A DNA stretch of 64,000 nt from Symbiodinium natans (Eukaryota > Sar > Dinophyceae > Suessiales > Symbiodiniaceae). The notes beneath the pieces were generated by a model, which had not been told where the DNA came from, did no database searches, and worked only from the letters and a program-made list of their open reading frames with translations. Positions 10,835 to 18,120 of this stretch are shown here, in pieces. The stretch spans positions 659,854 through 723,853 of the forward strand of contig CAJNDS010001202.1 of the NCBI GenBank assembly GCA_905221605.1, written 5' to 3'. Position 1 is the first letter of the stretch; each line of letters starts with the position of its first letter. The translations under genes were made by a program, and so were the position numbers.

Positions 10835-13800
10835 AATTTTATAGAAACCCTTAACATGCCCCCGCGAGTCTGAGCACCAAAGTGCCCCCCCATCCCCCCC
10901 TCCTGTAAGGCCTTAAAGGCGAAGGTGGCTAAAGATCCAAGAACCTGGTCAGCCCTACACCCCTCTGAGCCCAAACCCTTTGATGTTCAGGGTTCGGGGT
11001 TCAGGGTTCAGGGTTTAGGGAACTTAAACATCCAAAGCCCTTATAGCTAAATTGTGAACCGTTAGCCCTCATTAAAGCACAAGCCAATGCCGTGTCCGGG
11101 CATGCAGAATTTTATCAGCCATGATCCTAAACCCCAGACCCTAAAAACTAAAACCTACCCCCTGAACCCTAAACCTCCTCAACCCCCTAAACCCCAAAAC
11201 CACATAAACCACCTAAACCCTAACCCTAACTCCCCCCCCCTCCCCCCCCAACAAAAACCCTACAGAAGCCGCGAGCATCGCCTCCTTGTCCGATCAGGCC
11301 AGCGGCGGCGTTCATGGCGACAACCGCCTCGCGGGCAATTCACTTCTGGAATGCGCCTTTGGCTGCAAGAGGGCTTAGGGTTTAGGGTTTAGGGTTTAGG
11401 GTTTAGGGTTTAGGGTTTAGGGTTCGCAGAAATTGTATTTAGGGTTTGGGAAACGTTTTGAACGAGATGCGTTTTGAGGGAAACGTTTCTTTTTTCAACC
11501 TAGTCTCTAATTTTTAGAGGGGCTGGGCACGGGGGTGGGGGTCGGGGATGGGGGGGGGGGGTAGCGGCGGATGGGGGAAGGGTAGGGGGAGTGGGCAAGC
11601 GGTTTGCCTGCTGTTTCAGGATATTTGAGCATCCCACATTTCAGAGGATTCACATGAACACGGAAATCTTTTCACCTCTTGTTGAGCTTTTGAGGGAGAA
11701 AGCTTTGAACGGAAGTTCTGAACGAAAGGTTTCGGACGAAAGTTTTGAACGGCAGATTTCTGTTTTAGAACTTATCTATCAATGTTTGAGGGCGTGGGCT
11801 TTCAAGAAAAGTACGAATTCACGCTACCGTTGCGGGGGGTGCTGGCGGAGGTGTAAATGAACTGAGTATCTCGCCTCCAAAGACGTTTTAGGCTTCGGCA
11901 TTTGGAATAATTTGCTGGCTCGGCTACCCTAAACCCGAAAACCTAAACCCCAAACCCCAAACCCTAAACCCTAAACCCTAAACGAAGGCTTCCTTTCAAG
12001 GGAAGGAGAGGGGGGGGACCTTGATCAAACCCTACTCCACGCAAGCCGAGGTCCCAACTTTTAGAGCGAAGGGTTTAGGGTTTAAAGTTTAGGGTTTAGG
12101 GTTTAGGGGTTTAGGGGTTTAGGGGTTTAGGGTTTAGGGGTTGAGGCTCTAGGGTATAGGGGTCCAGGTTTTCGGGTTGAGGTTGAGGGTTTAGCAAGGG
12201 TCTGTAGGGGAACCTGAAGCCCAGGCACCGTGTTTGGCCGCCACGTGGGGCTCACACTGCCCATCCGCGCGCGCAGCTGGGAAGAGAGTCGTAGGGTTTA
12301 GGGCTAGGGTTTAGGGTTTAGGGTTTAGGGTTTAGGGTTTAGGGTTTAGGGTGTAGGGTGTAGGGTGTAGGGTTTAGGGTTTAGGGTTTAGGGTTTAGGG
12401 GGGTTCGGGGTTGAGGGCGGCCTGGGGTCACTTCAGGCCGAAACCAAGAGAGTCGTAGAGCCTGCTCGGAAGGTCTTTCGACGTAGTACGTCGACTTCGT
12501 AACTTCCCTGCACCCTAAACCCTCAAGCCTACTACCCCTAAACCCTAAACCAACCCTACTTGCGAAGTCAAAAGAGAGGGCTACTTTGGGAAAGGTCAGA
12601 GCTTAGGGAGCCCTATAGGGTGTTTTGAGGGGCCTTAACCCCCTAAACTCCTAAACCCACCTAAACCCCCTAAACCTACCCTAAAACGACTAAACCGCCT
12701 AAACCGCCTAAACCCCCTAAACCCCCCATAAAACCAACACTCAAAACCCTAAACTCTACACCCTAAACCCTAAACCCCAAACCCTACACCCTAAACCCAA
12801 CCCAAACCCCAAACCCCAAACCCCAAACCCTAAACCCTAAACCCTAAACCCTAAACCCTAAACCCTAAACCCTAAACCCTAAACCCTAAACCCTAGGCAG
12901 CCCGCTGCCGCGTGATGAGCCAGCCCCGACGCCAGCCCCGGATGCGGGCAAGGGCGAGCTGCGCGGGATCTCCGTGGAGGTGGTGCTGGTGAGGGTTTAG
13001 GGTTTAGGGTTTAGGGTTTAGGGTTTAGGGTTTAGGGTTTAGGATTTAGGGTTTAGGGTTTAGGGTTTAGGGTTTAGGGTTTATGGTTTAGGGTTCAGGG
13101 TTCAGGGTTCAGGGTTAGGGTTTAGGGTTTAGGGCTTAGGTCTTAGTGTAAGTGTAAAGGTTTAAGGCTTCTAGGGTTTAGGGTTTAGGGTTTAGGGTTT
13201 AGGACGGCGAAGGCTTCTTGCCCGAGATTCCGGAAAATTCAAACCCACCCCTCCTACAGTACGCTCCAAAAAGTTGGAACATCCTTCCCCATACCCCAAA
13301 GACATACTAAAGGGAATCACAGCTCCAATCATCCTTAAACCATGTTCCAACTTTCTGGAGTTTACTGTAGGCCGTCTGAAGGCTCACCTCTGCCGGGGGA
13401 CAGGGCTGAGGATCATTGTTAGGATCTCGGGTTTCGGGTTTAGCGTTTAGGGTTTGGTGTGTAGGGTCTGGGGTTTAGGGTTTAGGGTTTAAGGTTTAGG
13501 GTTTAGGGTTTTAGGGTTTAAGGGTTTAGGGGTTTGGGGTTTGGGGTTTGCGACTTAGCGCTTGGCACTCCATTCCGCAGGACCTCCTTATTTGAATGTA
13601 GGCGGCTTTCGGGTTCGGAGGGGTTTTGGTTTGGGGTTTAGGGTTTCAGGAAAGATGGGGCTAGAAGATATGGGGCTTTAGGAAAATAAGGGATCCCCTA
13701 GTATCGACCGCAAATGTGAGGATTTCCTTAGAATCAGGACCCCACTAAGGTACCCCTAATTTCGGAAACCCCCACATGGGGGGGTTTCCGAGAATTCGGG

Positions 13801-16800
13801 AGCCTGTTTCGGGGGCTTCCTGAATAATTACGGGTTATTCTTGACTGACTATATTGGGGTATATAAGGGGGTACCCCCTAATGTGGGAAATGCAGATTCT
13901 GCGCTAAGCCCCCTAAACCCGCGAAAACCTAAACCCGAAACCCTAAACCCGAAACCCTAAACCCTAAACCCCAAACCCTAAACCCCAAACCCTAAACCCC
14001 AAACCCCAAACCCCAAACCCGAAACCCTAAACCCCACACCCCAACCCTAAACCCCCAGGAGCTGGCGCAACATCGAGCTGAAGGCGATGTCTGGGTGTCG
14101 CTGTACGGCAAGGTCTACGACCTCACAGAGCTCCTTGGTCTGAAGAGCACCCGAAGCCCTAAACCCCAAACCCTAAATAAGCCCTAAACCCAAAACCCTA
14201 AACCCTAAACCCTGAACCCTAAACCCTAAACCCCAAGCCCTAAACCCCAAACCCCAAACCCTAAACCTTAAACCCTAAACCCCAAACCCCAAACCCCCAA
14301 ACCCCAAACCACCCAGCCCTAAGCCCTGAACCCTGAGCCCAGTATAAGGTGACAGGCCCCAGCCCTCCCCACTCCAGGCCGTAGGTTGAAGAGCCGAGTC
14401 CCTGTGTAGGGTTTTCGTCCAGGGTTTCGGGTTTAGGGTTTAGGGTTTAGGGTTTAGGGTAGTTTCGGGGTGTTCTCCGGGAGCCCAATCCCCTCACATT
14501 CTTTCGTTAGGGAAGATTCTTTCGCAGATGATATAGGGTCGTATGGTCAGTTCCGCGAGTTAACTGTATGGGTTGGACACAGAGTTTGTTGCGTTTAGGG
14601 TTTCGGGACTTGTGGGTTTAGGGTTTAGGGTTTAGGGTTGAGGGTTTAGGGTTTAGGGTTTAGGGTTGGTCTAGTGTTCGGCACCTCCCCTTCACCCATC
14701 GCGCCCGTCCAGGTATGTCTGGGAGCATCCAGGCGCCGCATTGCTTTCCGGGGCCTTCTCGATGAGCTGAAACCCTAAACCCCGGACCCCAAACCCTCAC
14801 ATGGTAAGGGTGTATGAGTTAGAGTTTTCAGAGATTCAACTCATTCCAAGAAGCCTGAACCCTAAACCCCAAACCCCAAGGCCTAAACCCTAACCCTAAT
14901 CCCTAAATCCCTAAACCCCTAAACCCCTAAACTCTAAACCCTAAACCCTAAATCTCTATCCCTGAACGTACCATTGCCTGTCGTATGAGAGAGGCGGGTC
15001 TCAAGCGATCTTCGACGTGGGCGGGCAGGCGCGCGGGCAGGGCTTCGGGGTCTGGGATTTAGGGTTTAGGGTTTAGGGTTTAGGGTTTAGGGTTTAGGGT
15101 TTCGGGGCCTTAGAGGCTTCAGCTGACCTTTAGTCTCTTCGCCCTAACCCCAAGTCGAGTTGCTGGGTTTCTGAATCCTACTGTAGACTCCAGATCCTTG
15201 AGTCTGCAGTGCCCGGAGGATAGATGGAGCTTGCATGTCTTCATCTCATAGGAGCGGAGTTGGCGCTACACCCAGACCTGATTGTCATTCACGGCCTCCG
15301 TGTGCTACTCCTGCCGAGCGTGCCAACCGTCCTTCCGCCGACATGTTCGGTTTAGGGTTTAGGGTCTAGGGTTTAGGGTTTAAGGTTTAGGGTTTAGGGT
15401 TTAGGGTTTAGGGTTTAACTGTGAATTGACTTGCTTTGAAAGTTGACTCAGTTCTTTCGTCGGCAGAGCCTGGCGCGATTTCTTTACCCGTCGGATCAAG
15501 TTCGGCAGCGCAGCCGAAGGGAGTCGGAACCACAAGGGCAGCAGCACTCCTCCTAATATTAAAACCCCCCCCCTACCTCTAATATTCAATACCCCCCCCC
15601 CCCATATACTGTAATCATACTCTACTGTGGGGTGGGGGGTAGGGTTTAGGGTTTAGGGTTTAGGGTTTAGGGTTTAGGGTTTAGGGTTTAGGGTTTAGGG
15701 TTTAGGGTTTAGGGTTTAGGGTTTAGGGTTTAGGGTTTAGGGTTTAGGGTTTAGGGCTTACCCCCCCCCCTCCCCCTAATATTAAATACCCCGATCCCCC
15801 CCCATATACTCTCTACTGTGGGGGTATGTCATATTGGGGGGTAAGGAGGGGAGGGTTTAGGATTAGGGGGGAAATTACACCTGCAATGGCGTGCCCATCA
15901 ATGATGTAGCCTTGCCCCTCCACGACCTACAGGTAGGGTTTAGGGTTTAGGGTTTAGGGTTCATTTAGGGTTTAGGGTTTGGGGTCTAGCAGTCTCCTTC
16001 CGAAAGTGCACGCAGGACAGCCGCTGGCTCCCCCAAACCCTAAACCCTAAGCCCTAAACCCTAAACCCTAAACCCTAAACCCTAAACCCTAAACCCTAAA
16101 CCCTAAACCCTAAACCTTAAACCCTAAGCCCCAAACCCCAAACCCTAAACCCTAAATCCTAAACCCTAAACCCTAAACCCTCAACCCTAAACCCACAACC
16201 CCCAACCCCAAAATTCCGCCGGTTGGGTGTAGGGGCTTTGGCAATGTGGGTTTGGGGTTAGGGTCCCTCCCAAAATAGGGTTCAGGGCTTAGGGGTTTGG
16301 GGGTTCAAGAGGGGATGAAGGGTTCAGGGTTAAGGGAGTGCTAGACGCGCTGTCGGGTAACCCTAACACCCTAAAGCCGAAACTCTAGACCCTGAACCCA
16401 AAACCTAAAACCCAAAACCCTAAACCCTAAACCCTAAACCCCAAACCCTAAACCCTAAACCCTAAACCGTGGGCCCAAGCTTGTGTGTTGACAGGATGGC
16501 ACCGAAACCTTCGAAGCAGTCCACAACAAGGACCACCACCACCGAAAACCCAGTAGGGGCCGAGGGATGCAAAGGCACTAGTGGAGTTGAGGGGCTTAGG
16601 GGAGTTTAGGGTTTAGGGTTTAGGGTTTAGGGTTTGGTATTCGTGGGGTGCCGAGACCCTGCAACTTCCAATCTTGGGCCTTGAGACCCTAAAGCACCCC
16701 GAGGCCGCAAGCCTAAAGCCTAAATCCTAAACCCTAAACCCTAAACCCTAAACCCTAAACCCTGAAACCTAAACCCTAAACCCTAAACCCTAAACCCTGA

Positions 16801-17635
16801 AACCTAAACTCTAAACCCTAAACCCTAAACCCTAAACCCTAAACCCTAAACCCTAAACCCTAAACCCTAAACCCTAAACCCTAAACCCTAAACCCTAAAC
16901 CCTAAACCCTAAACCCTAAACCCTAAACCCTAAACCATAAAACCTAAACCCTAAACCCTAAACCCTAAACCCTAAACCCTAAACCCTAAACCCTAAACCC
17001 TAAGCCCTAAACCCTAAACCCTAAACCCTAACCCTAAACCCTAAACCCTAAACCCTAAACCCTAAACCCGAGCAAGCCCCTAAGTTTTCAGGAGCTCTTC
17101 ATGGTTAGTGCGTCGGTTCAGGCTTCCAGGCTTCAAGGTTTCGAAGCTTCATGGCTTCAAGGCTTAGGGTTAGGGTTTAGGGTTTAGGGTTTACGGTTTA
17201 CGGTATAGGGTTTAGGGTTTAGGGTTTAGGGTTCAGGGTTTAGGGTTTAGGGTTTATTTCTCACCAGCTCGCCGTGACAGATTTGTCCGATATCCTTCCG
17301 CCCAAACCCTAAACCCTAAACTTTACCCCCCGTCCCCTCCACAAAAAGAAGAAGCACGGCACCAATCGAATCCTGGACCTCCATCCATAAGCCCAAATTC
17401 CGCCCTAGCCAATCGAATTTAAACCATCAAACCGACCCCTAGATGCTGAACCCCAAAACCCCAAGCCCCAAACCCCAAACCCCAAACCCTCAACCCTAAA
17501 CCTTAAACCCTAAACCTCAATCCCTAGACCCTAAACCCTTAGAAGAACTGCCAGAAGCCCCCCTTTCAGGAGTTGCTCGAGTCGATGGGCTTCGCGCCCG
17601 TCCGGGAGCCCGACGTGACGGCGGACATATGTTAG
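1967..17635 (+). CDS. Fumarate reductase (Osm1-type, FAD-dependent) with C-terminal cytochrome b5 domain, 13 exons found, 5' part missing
   Basis: Members of this family reduce fumarate to succinate through an FAD-binding flavoprotein domain; some have a C-terminal cytochrome b5 domain that probably delivers electrons. Thirteen islands between telomeric arrays join in one continuous frame: 1967-1983, 3166-3225, 3965-4019, 4841-4892, 5953-6032, 6918-6969, 10656-10711, 11298-11361, 12897-12988, 14059-14129, 14713-about 14752, 16495-16530, 17570-17635. Seen in the joined reading: the family block FSAYNEAATRG-KDEFGRTVFP, the active-site stretch VIHYTMGGIAINPEG, the block PIPSLYAIGE-ASGGVHGDNRLAGNSLLE, a Pro/Ala-rich linker, then cytochrome b5 signatures (GKVYDLTE, WEHPGA, ETFEAVHNK) and a TAG stop. 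Of twelve introns most start GC, two start GA and one GT; every downstream exon starts with G. Exons for the N-terminal Rossmann fold were not found upstream. A few residues appear to be missing between exons 11 and 12, so a mini-exon is probably unseen. Family assignment is strong; individual boundaries are inferred. Confidence 0.85.
2036..2440 (-). repeat. Large CCCTAAA array (intron 1)
   Basis: About 400 bp of near-perfect CCCTAAA with a few 1-bp deletions (CCTAAACC) and a decayed right end (CCCTAAG, CCCCAAA). It lies inside intron 1 (1984-3165). The rest of that intron holds a partial inverted-repeat element at about 2567-2621, a TTTAGGG array at 2641-2735 and unique DNA with no convincing exon. 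Confidence 0.95.
2641..2735 (+). repeat. TTTAGGG array (intron 1)
   Basis: Thirteen perfect G-strand units, opposite in orientation to the array at 2036-2440 in the same intron. An intron transcript could therefore fold by UUUAGGG:CCCUAAA pairing. Confidence 0.9.
3166..3225 (+). CDS. Fumarate reductase exon 2
   Basis: TGCCCAG|GAATGG ... GGGCG|GCTCGG. Reads NGKAAAMADRHVTLYSKKG, the family block that follows the conserved LN and precedes the helix with KG(L/R)L. Phase 2 at both ends. The intron starts GCT and the next exon also starts GCT. Confidence 0.75.
3965..4019 (+). CDS. Fumarate reductase exon 3
   Basis: CTGTGAG|GCTGCTG ... TATCAG|GCGAAT. Reads LLMRVDGIEGVAERFGYQ and joins exon 4 as YQ-ADVVKATFSAYN, matching the family's short helix before the T-F-x-x-Y-N motif. 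The following intron (4020-4840) holds two inverted-repeat elements (4269-4374, 4690-4797) and little telomeric sequence. Confidence 0.75.
4269..4374. mobile_element. MITE-like element, family A (GAAGCCCTTTTGACTTAGTAA ends)
   Basis: About 105 bp with imperfect terminal inverted repeats: GAGCTCCTTTGACTTATTAA on the left and TACTAAGTCAAAAGGGCTTC on the right. Related copies are at 4690-4797, 5383-5537, 12465-12578 and 28786-28893. No coding capacity. Confidence 0.75.
4690..4797. mobile_element. MITE-like element, family A, second copy
   Basis: Same ends and internal sequence (CCCATTCTAATCCCACAGCC) as the copy at 4269. It ends 43 bp before fumarate reductase exon 4, so it is intronic. Confidence 0.75.
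4841..4892 (+). CDS. Fumarate reductase exon 4
   Basis: AAGAGCAG|GCCGAC ... ACACGCG|GAGAAAG (GA 5' splice site). Reads ADVVKATFSAYNEAATR; the last G pairs with GG of exon 5 to continue RGKDEFGRTVFP. This is one of the most recognisable family blocks (TF..YNEAA..GKD.FG...F). Confidence 0.85.
5010..5046 (+). repeat. (CAGAGA)n microsatellite
   Basis: About six copies of CAGAGA inside intron 4, next to decayed TTTAGGG-like G-rich sequence. Confidence 0.9.
5383..5537. mobile_element. MITE family A copy interrupted by a telomeric array with a 15-bp duplication
   Basis: The element runs from GAAGCCCTTTTGACTTCGTAA to TGCTAAGTCAAAAGAGCTTC. Between its halves are five TTTAGGG-type units (5424-5453). 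The 15-mer GGGGGTAGTAAGGGG is present on both sides of that tract, at 5409-5423 and 5454-5468; uninterrupted copies have it once in a related form. The array is therefore an insertion into a mobile element with a target duplication. Confidence 0.85.
5571..5936. repeat. Opposed telomeric arrays flanking decayed DNA
   Basis: TTTAGGG at 5571-5612 and CCCTAAA at 5815-5936, with degenerate G-rich sequence between. The right array ends 16 bp before fumarate reductase exon 5. Confidence 0.9.
5953..6032 (+). CDS. Fumarate reductase exon 5
   Basis: GAAGGCAG|GGAAGG ... GGGGAG|GCGCAGG (GC 5' splice site). Reads KDEFGRTVFPAGHFPIEADE then AFYVGE, and joins exon 6 as FYVGE-VVPVIHYTMGG. In the family FY.....TP..HY.MGG is the segment leading to the substrate site. 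Confidence 0.88.
6056..6182 (+). repeat. Degenerate TTTAGGG array
   Basis: G-strand telomeric units mixed with TTTTCGGG and TTTTAGGG variants, starting 23 bp after fumarate reductase exon 5. Confidence 0.85.
6230..6345. repeat. AT-rich (TATATC)n / (TA)n microsatellite
   Basis: Alternating (TATACA) and (TATATC) hexamers form a low-complexity tract inside fumarate reductase intron 5. It creates spurious Tyr-rich and Asp/Ile-rich ORFs on the two strands. Confidence 0.9.
6811..6868 (+). repeat. TTTAGGG array before exon 6
   Basis: Seven G-strand units 50 bp upstream of fumarate reductase exon 6. Intron 5 (6033-6917) also holds poly-G/poly-C runs at 6470-6484 and 6724-6745. Confidence 0.9.
6918..6969 (+). 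CDS. Fumarate reductase exon 6 (active-site HYTMGG)
   Basis: CCTAAGCAG|GTGGTT ... CCAGAAG|GCCCACC (GC 5' splice site). Reads VVPVIHYTMGGIAINPE. HYTMGG is the hallmark of soluble fumarate reductase flavoproteins; its His binds the substrate. The intron begins GCC and the next exon begins GCC. Confidence 0.9.
6993..7190 (-). repeat. CCCTAAA array (intron 6)
   Basis: About 23 perfect C-strand units, then variants. It lies just inside the 3.7-kb intron 6 (6970-10655), after a single TTTAGGG unit. Confidence 0.95.
7200..8340. other. Intron 6 DNA with small telomeric arrays, no exon found
   Basis: Short arrays occur at 7346-7369, 7575-7615, 7913-7960 and 7988-8012. The unique parts have no frame I would call coding. 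The 120-codon minus-strand ORF at 7408-7770 is partly translated telomeric repeat. Confidence 0.6.
8406..9797 (+). CDS. Ubiquitin-like/RCC1-like repeat protein, intronless, nested in the fumarate reductase intron
   Basis: 463 residues from an ATG at 8406. Residues 1-75 look like a ubiquitin-like domain (MPLAIEVSLLSGRTVSL ... DGAATLQQSRLQSGDTLTLQ). Then come nine 41-residue repeats built on FAAILGDGSVVTWG and GGDSSAVQGQLKDVQQIQA, and a broken tenth (FASILAWVIGLS). After the last SRSAFASIL the DNA still resembles the repeat (GGCTTGTCGTGACC) but in another frame, so the C-terminus ends by frameshift. RCC1-like repeats form beta-propellers in known families, but these units are shorter than the usual 50-60 residues, and the function of the dinoflagellate family is unknown. 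It lies entirely in fumarate reductase intron 6 on the same strand. No introns, unlike the related gene at 61470. The start is supported by the same MPL..V.LLSG opening at 48946. A retrocopy or mobile single-exon copy is likely. Confidence 0.85.
   Translation: MPLAIEVSLLSGRTVSLEAEPDETVETLRSRAQKTLAVGGRGRARLLDSSGSILDGAATLQQSRLQSGDTLTLQLSRVQVCGNGSAFAAILSDGSVVTWGDDENGGDCSAVQGQLKDVQQIQATWQAFAAILGEGSVVTWGFAAFGGDSSAVQSQLKHVQKIQASQYAFAAILGDTSVVTWGDARFGGDSRAVQAQLKDVRQIQATEAAFAAILGDGSVVTWGHAHSGGDSRHVQDQLKDVEQIRASFGAFAALRRDGSVVTWGYVDFGGCSSAEQGRLKNVQQIQATWQAFAALLGDGSVVTWGHAGSGGDSRTAQRRLRDVQQIQASRTAFAALLGDGSVVTWGAADCGGDSSVVQGQLKDVWQIQASGYAFAAILADGSVVTWGDDENGGDSSTVQGQLKNVQEIQATGYAFAAVLGDGSVVTWGYGSFGGDSSAVQGQLRDVPSRSAFASILAWVIGLS
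10013..10280. repeat. CCCTAAA array then short TTTAGGG array (intron 6)
   Basis: C-strand units at 10013-10120 and G-strand units at 10236-10280, with 115 bp of unique DNA between that I could not assign. Confidence 0.9.
10480..10615 (-). repeat. CCCCTAAA 8-mer array
   Basis: About ten units of CCCCTAAA, a one-base variant of the telomeric repeat, immediately upstream of exon 7. Confidence 0.85.
10656..10711 (+). CDS. Fumarate reductase exon 7
   Basis: ATCTCGGGAG|GCCAGG ... GGCGAG|GCCGAGG (GC 5' splice site). Reads GQVLDQSGAPIPSLYAIGE. Joined to exon 6 it gives INPE-GQVLDQSG, exactly the spacing of the family (INxxGQVLDxxGxPIPGLYAAGE). Confidence 0.9.
10794..10832. repeat. Poly-C tract
   Basis: An uninterrupted run of 38 or more C at the end of a telomeric array. 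Slippage of CCC in CCCTAAA, or assembly error, could explain it. Confidence 0.9.
11298..11361 (+). CDS. Fumarate reductase exon 8 (FAD-binding C-terminal block)
   Basis: TCCGATCAG|GCCAGC ... GCCTTTG|GCTGCAAG (GC 5' splice site). Reads ASGGVHGDNRLAGNSLLECA, the conserved GGVHG.NRLGGNSL.E block of this flavoprotein family. The usual second Gly of RLGG is Ala here. Intron starts GCTGC; next exon starts GCAGC. Confidence 0.92.
11376..11422 (+). repeat. TTTAGGG array after exon 8
   Basis: Seven perfect G-strand units starting 15 bp inside intron 8. Confidence 0.95.
11591..11860 (+). other. Open frame inside intron 8, uncertain
   Basis: An 89-codon frame (no ATG at its start; GTG) reads IFEHPTFQRIHMNTEIFSPL and on, with GTTTCAG upstream that could be a 3' splice site. 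A GTTTTGAACG-like motif recurs in and around it (about 11455-11780), which suggests repetitive DNA rather than an exon. It would break the good join of exons 8 and 9 if included. Confidence 0.25.
12298..12400 (+). repeat. TTTAGGG array with GTGTAGG variants
   Basis: About 14 G-strand units in intron 8, including three in a row of GGGTGTA. Confidence 0.9.
12465..12578. mobile_element. MITE family A, degenerate copy
   Basis: Left part CTTTCGACGTAGTACGTCGACTTCGTAA, right part CTACTTGCGAAGTCAAAAGA; the middle contains CCCTAAA units. Inside fumarate reductase intron 8, flanked by G-strand arrays (12298-12400) and C-strand arrays (12737-12895). Confidence 0.55.
12737..12895 (-). repeat. CCCTAAA array abutting exon 9
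   Basis: C-strand units run up to the 3' splice site CCCTAG|GC, so the array itself seems to contribute the acceptor (CCCTAAA to CCCTAG). Confidence 0.9.
12897..12988 (+). CDS. Fumarate reductase exon 9 (linker)
   Basis: CCCTAG|GCAGCC ... GTGCTG|GTGAGGG (GT 5' splice site). Reads SPLPRDEPAPTPAPDAGKGE then LRGISVEVVL: a Pro/Ala linker between the flavin domain and cytochrome b5. It is bounded directly by a CCCTAAA array on the left and a TTTAGGG array on the right. Confidence 0.85.
12990..13210 (+). repeat. TTTAGGG arrays beginning at the 5' splice site
   Basis: GTGAGGGTTTAGGG: the array starts within 4 bp of the intron start. About 24 units with GGGTTCA variants, then a second block at 13168-13204. 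Confidence 0.9.
13225..13375. mobile_element. Small inverted-repeat element
   Basis: CTACAGTACGCTCCAAAAAG ... TTCTGGAGTTTACTGTAG gives imperfect inverted ends (TACAGTA.ACTCCA.AAAGTTGGAAC) around a short AT-richer core. Confidence 0.5.
13680..13790. mobile_element. MITE-like element, family D
   Basis: Contains GGGGATCCC, GGTACCCCTAATTTCGG and AAACCCCC blocks shared with 42572-42680, 44697-44795, 46980-47075 and 47437-47592. Ends are weakly inverted. No coding capacity. Confidence 0.55.
13907..14050 (-). repeat. CCCTAAA/CCCCAAA array before exon 10
   Basis: C-strand array ending at the 3' splice site AACCCCCAG|GAG. A second array with the same variants follows exon 10 (14155-14340). Confidence 0.9.
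14059..14129 (+). CDS. Fumarate reductase exon 10 (cytochrome b5 N-terminal half)
   Basis: CCCCCAG|GAGCTG ... CTCACAGA|GCTCCTTGG (GC 5' splice site). Reads ELAQHRAEGDVWVSLYGKVY then DLTE, a clear cytochrome b5-like start (E(V/L)A.H....D.WV...GKVYD.T). The intron begins GCTC then CTTGG, the terminal motif also seen in the RCC1-like gene introns. Confidence 0.88.
14713..14752 (+). CDS. Fumarate reductase exon 11 (heme-ligand EHPG)
   Basis: CCGTCCAG|GTATGT, phase 2, reads YVWEHPGAALLSG. Joined to exon 10: DLTE-YVWEHPGA, where HPGG is the usual first heme-ligand motif; here the second Gly is Ala. The right boundary is uncertain (GGG|GCCTTC assumed); frame stays open to a TGA at about 14768. Confidence 0.65.
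14990..15932. other. Intron 11 DNA, two weak coding-looking islands
   Basis: About 14990-15050 can be read GGSQAIFDVGGQARG. 15872-15932 reads YTCNGVPINDVALPLHDLQ and ends CAG|GTAGGG, a good 5' splice site. Neither fits the cytochrome b5 order, so they are unassigned. The region also holds a 70-bp C-rich duplication around a telomeric array (15565-15832). Confidence 0.35.
15565..15832. repeat. 70-bp direct duplication flanking a TTTAGGG array
   Basis: Left copy 15565-15635 and right copy 15761-15832 share a C-run, TAATATT(A/C)AATACCCC, a second C-run, CCATATACT and CTCTACTGTGGGG. The array at 15638-15757 (about 17 units) lies exactly between them. Confidence 0.75.
16036..16460 (-). repeat. 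CCCTAAA arrays in intron 11
   Basis: C-strand arrays at 16036-16200 and about 16370-16465, with decayed G-rich DNA between. The second runs to within 30 bp of exon 12. Confidence 0.9.
16495..16530 (+). CDS. Fumarate reductase exon 12 (cytochrome b5 second heme ligand)
   Basis: GTTGACAG|GATGGC ... AACAAG|GACCACC (GA 5' splice site). Reads DGTETFEAVHNK, matching D(A/G)T..FE.VH of cytochrome b5 with His as second heme ligand. Joined to exon 13: VHNK-ELLESMGFAPV. Confidence 0.82.
16700..17067 (-). repeat. Large CCCTAAA array (intron 12)
   Basis: About 50 C-strand units with a few GAAACC and CATAAAA variants. A G-strand array follows at 17164-17256. Confidence 0.95.
17570..17635 (+). CDS. Fumarate reductase exon 13 with stop
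   Basis: CCCTTTCAG|GAGTTG, pyrimidine-rich acceptor. Reads ELLESMGFAPVREPDVTADI then C and TAG. The stop codon is formed by the first base pairs of the following TTTAGGG array (TGTTAGGG). An alternative is a further intron starting GTTAGGG, so the stop is likely but not certain. Confidence 0.75.
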   Translation, partial: ELLESMGFAPVREPDVTADIC

Positions 17636-17869
17636 GGTTTAGGGTTTAGGGTTTGGGGTTTAGGGTCTAGGGTTTAGGGCCTAGGGTTTAGGGTTTAGGG
17701 TTCTGAGAGCAGTTGTGAACCCGAACCCTAAGCCTTACACCCTACCAGCCTCAGCTCGAAACCGCAGATCCTACAGGTAGAGTTAGGGTTTAGGGTTTAG
17801 GGTTTAGGGTTTAGGGTTTAGGGCTTAGGCCTTAGGCCTTAGGGCTTAGGGCTTAGGGCTTAGGATCCC

Positions 17870-17887
17870 TCCCCCCCCCCCCCCCCC
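17870..17887. repeat. Poly-C tract
   Basis: Homopolymer C run at the junction of a TTTAGGG-derived array and unique A-rich DNA. Confidence 0.9.
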
Positions 17888-18005
17888 AAGAAAAAGAAAA
17901 CGCTCAAAAGCCCTTGAACAGCAAGTGCTGAGAATATTCCGGAGAAAAAGCCACCCGAAACCCTGAGCCCTGCACACCAAAATCCTAAGCCTTAAACCCC
18001 AAACC

Positions 18006-18120
18006 TTAAACCCGTAAACCCTTAAACCCTTAAACCCTTAAACCCTTAAACCCTTAAACCCTTAAACCCTTAAACCCTTAAACCCTTAAACCCTTAAACC
18101 CTTAAACCCTTAAACCCTAA
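18006..18120 (-). repeat. CCCTTAAA 8-mer array
   Basis: Fourteen nearly identical CCCTTAAA units: a telomeric variant with one extra T that expanded as a block, then returns to CCCTAAA. Confidence 0.95.

Noticed and set aside
14990-15050. Cytochrome b5 exon reading AIFDVGGQARG
   Set aside because: It resembles FEDVGH only loosely, and the island at 16495 (TFEAVHNK) is a much better second heme-ligand exon in the right order.
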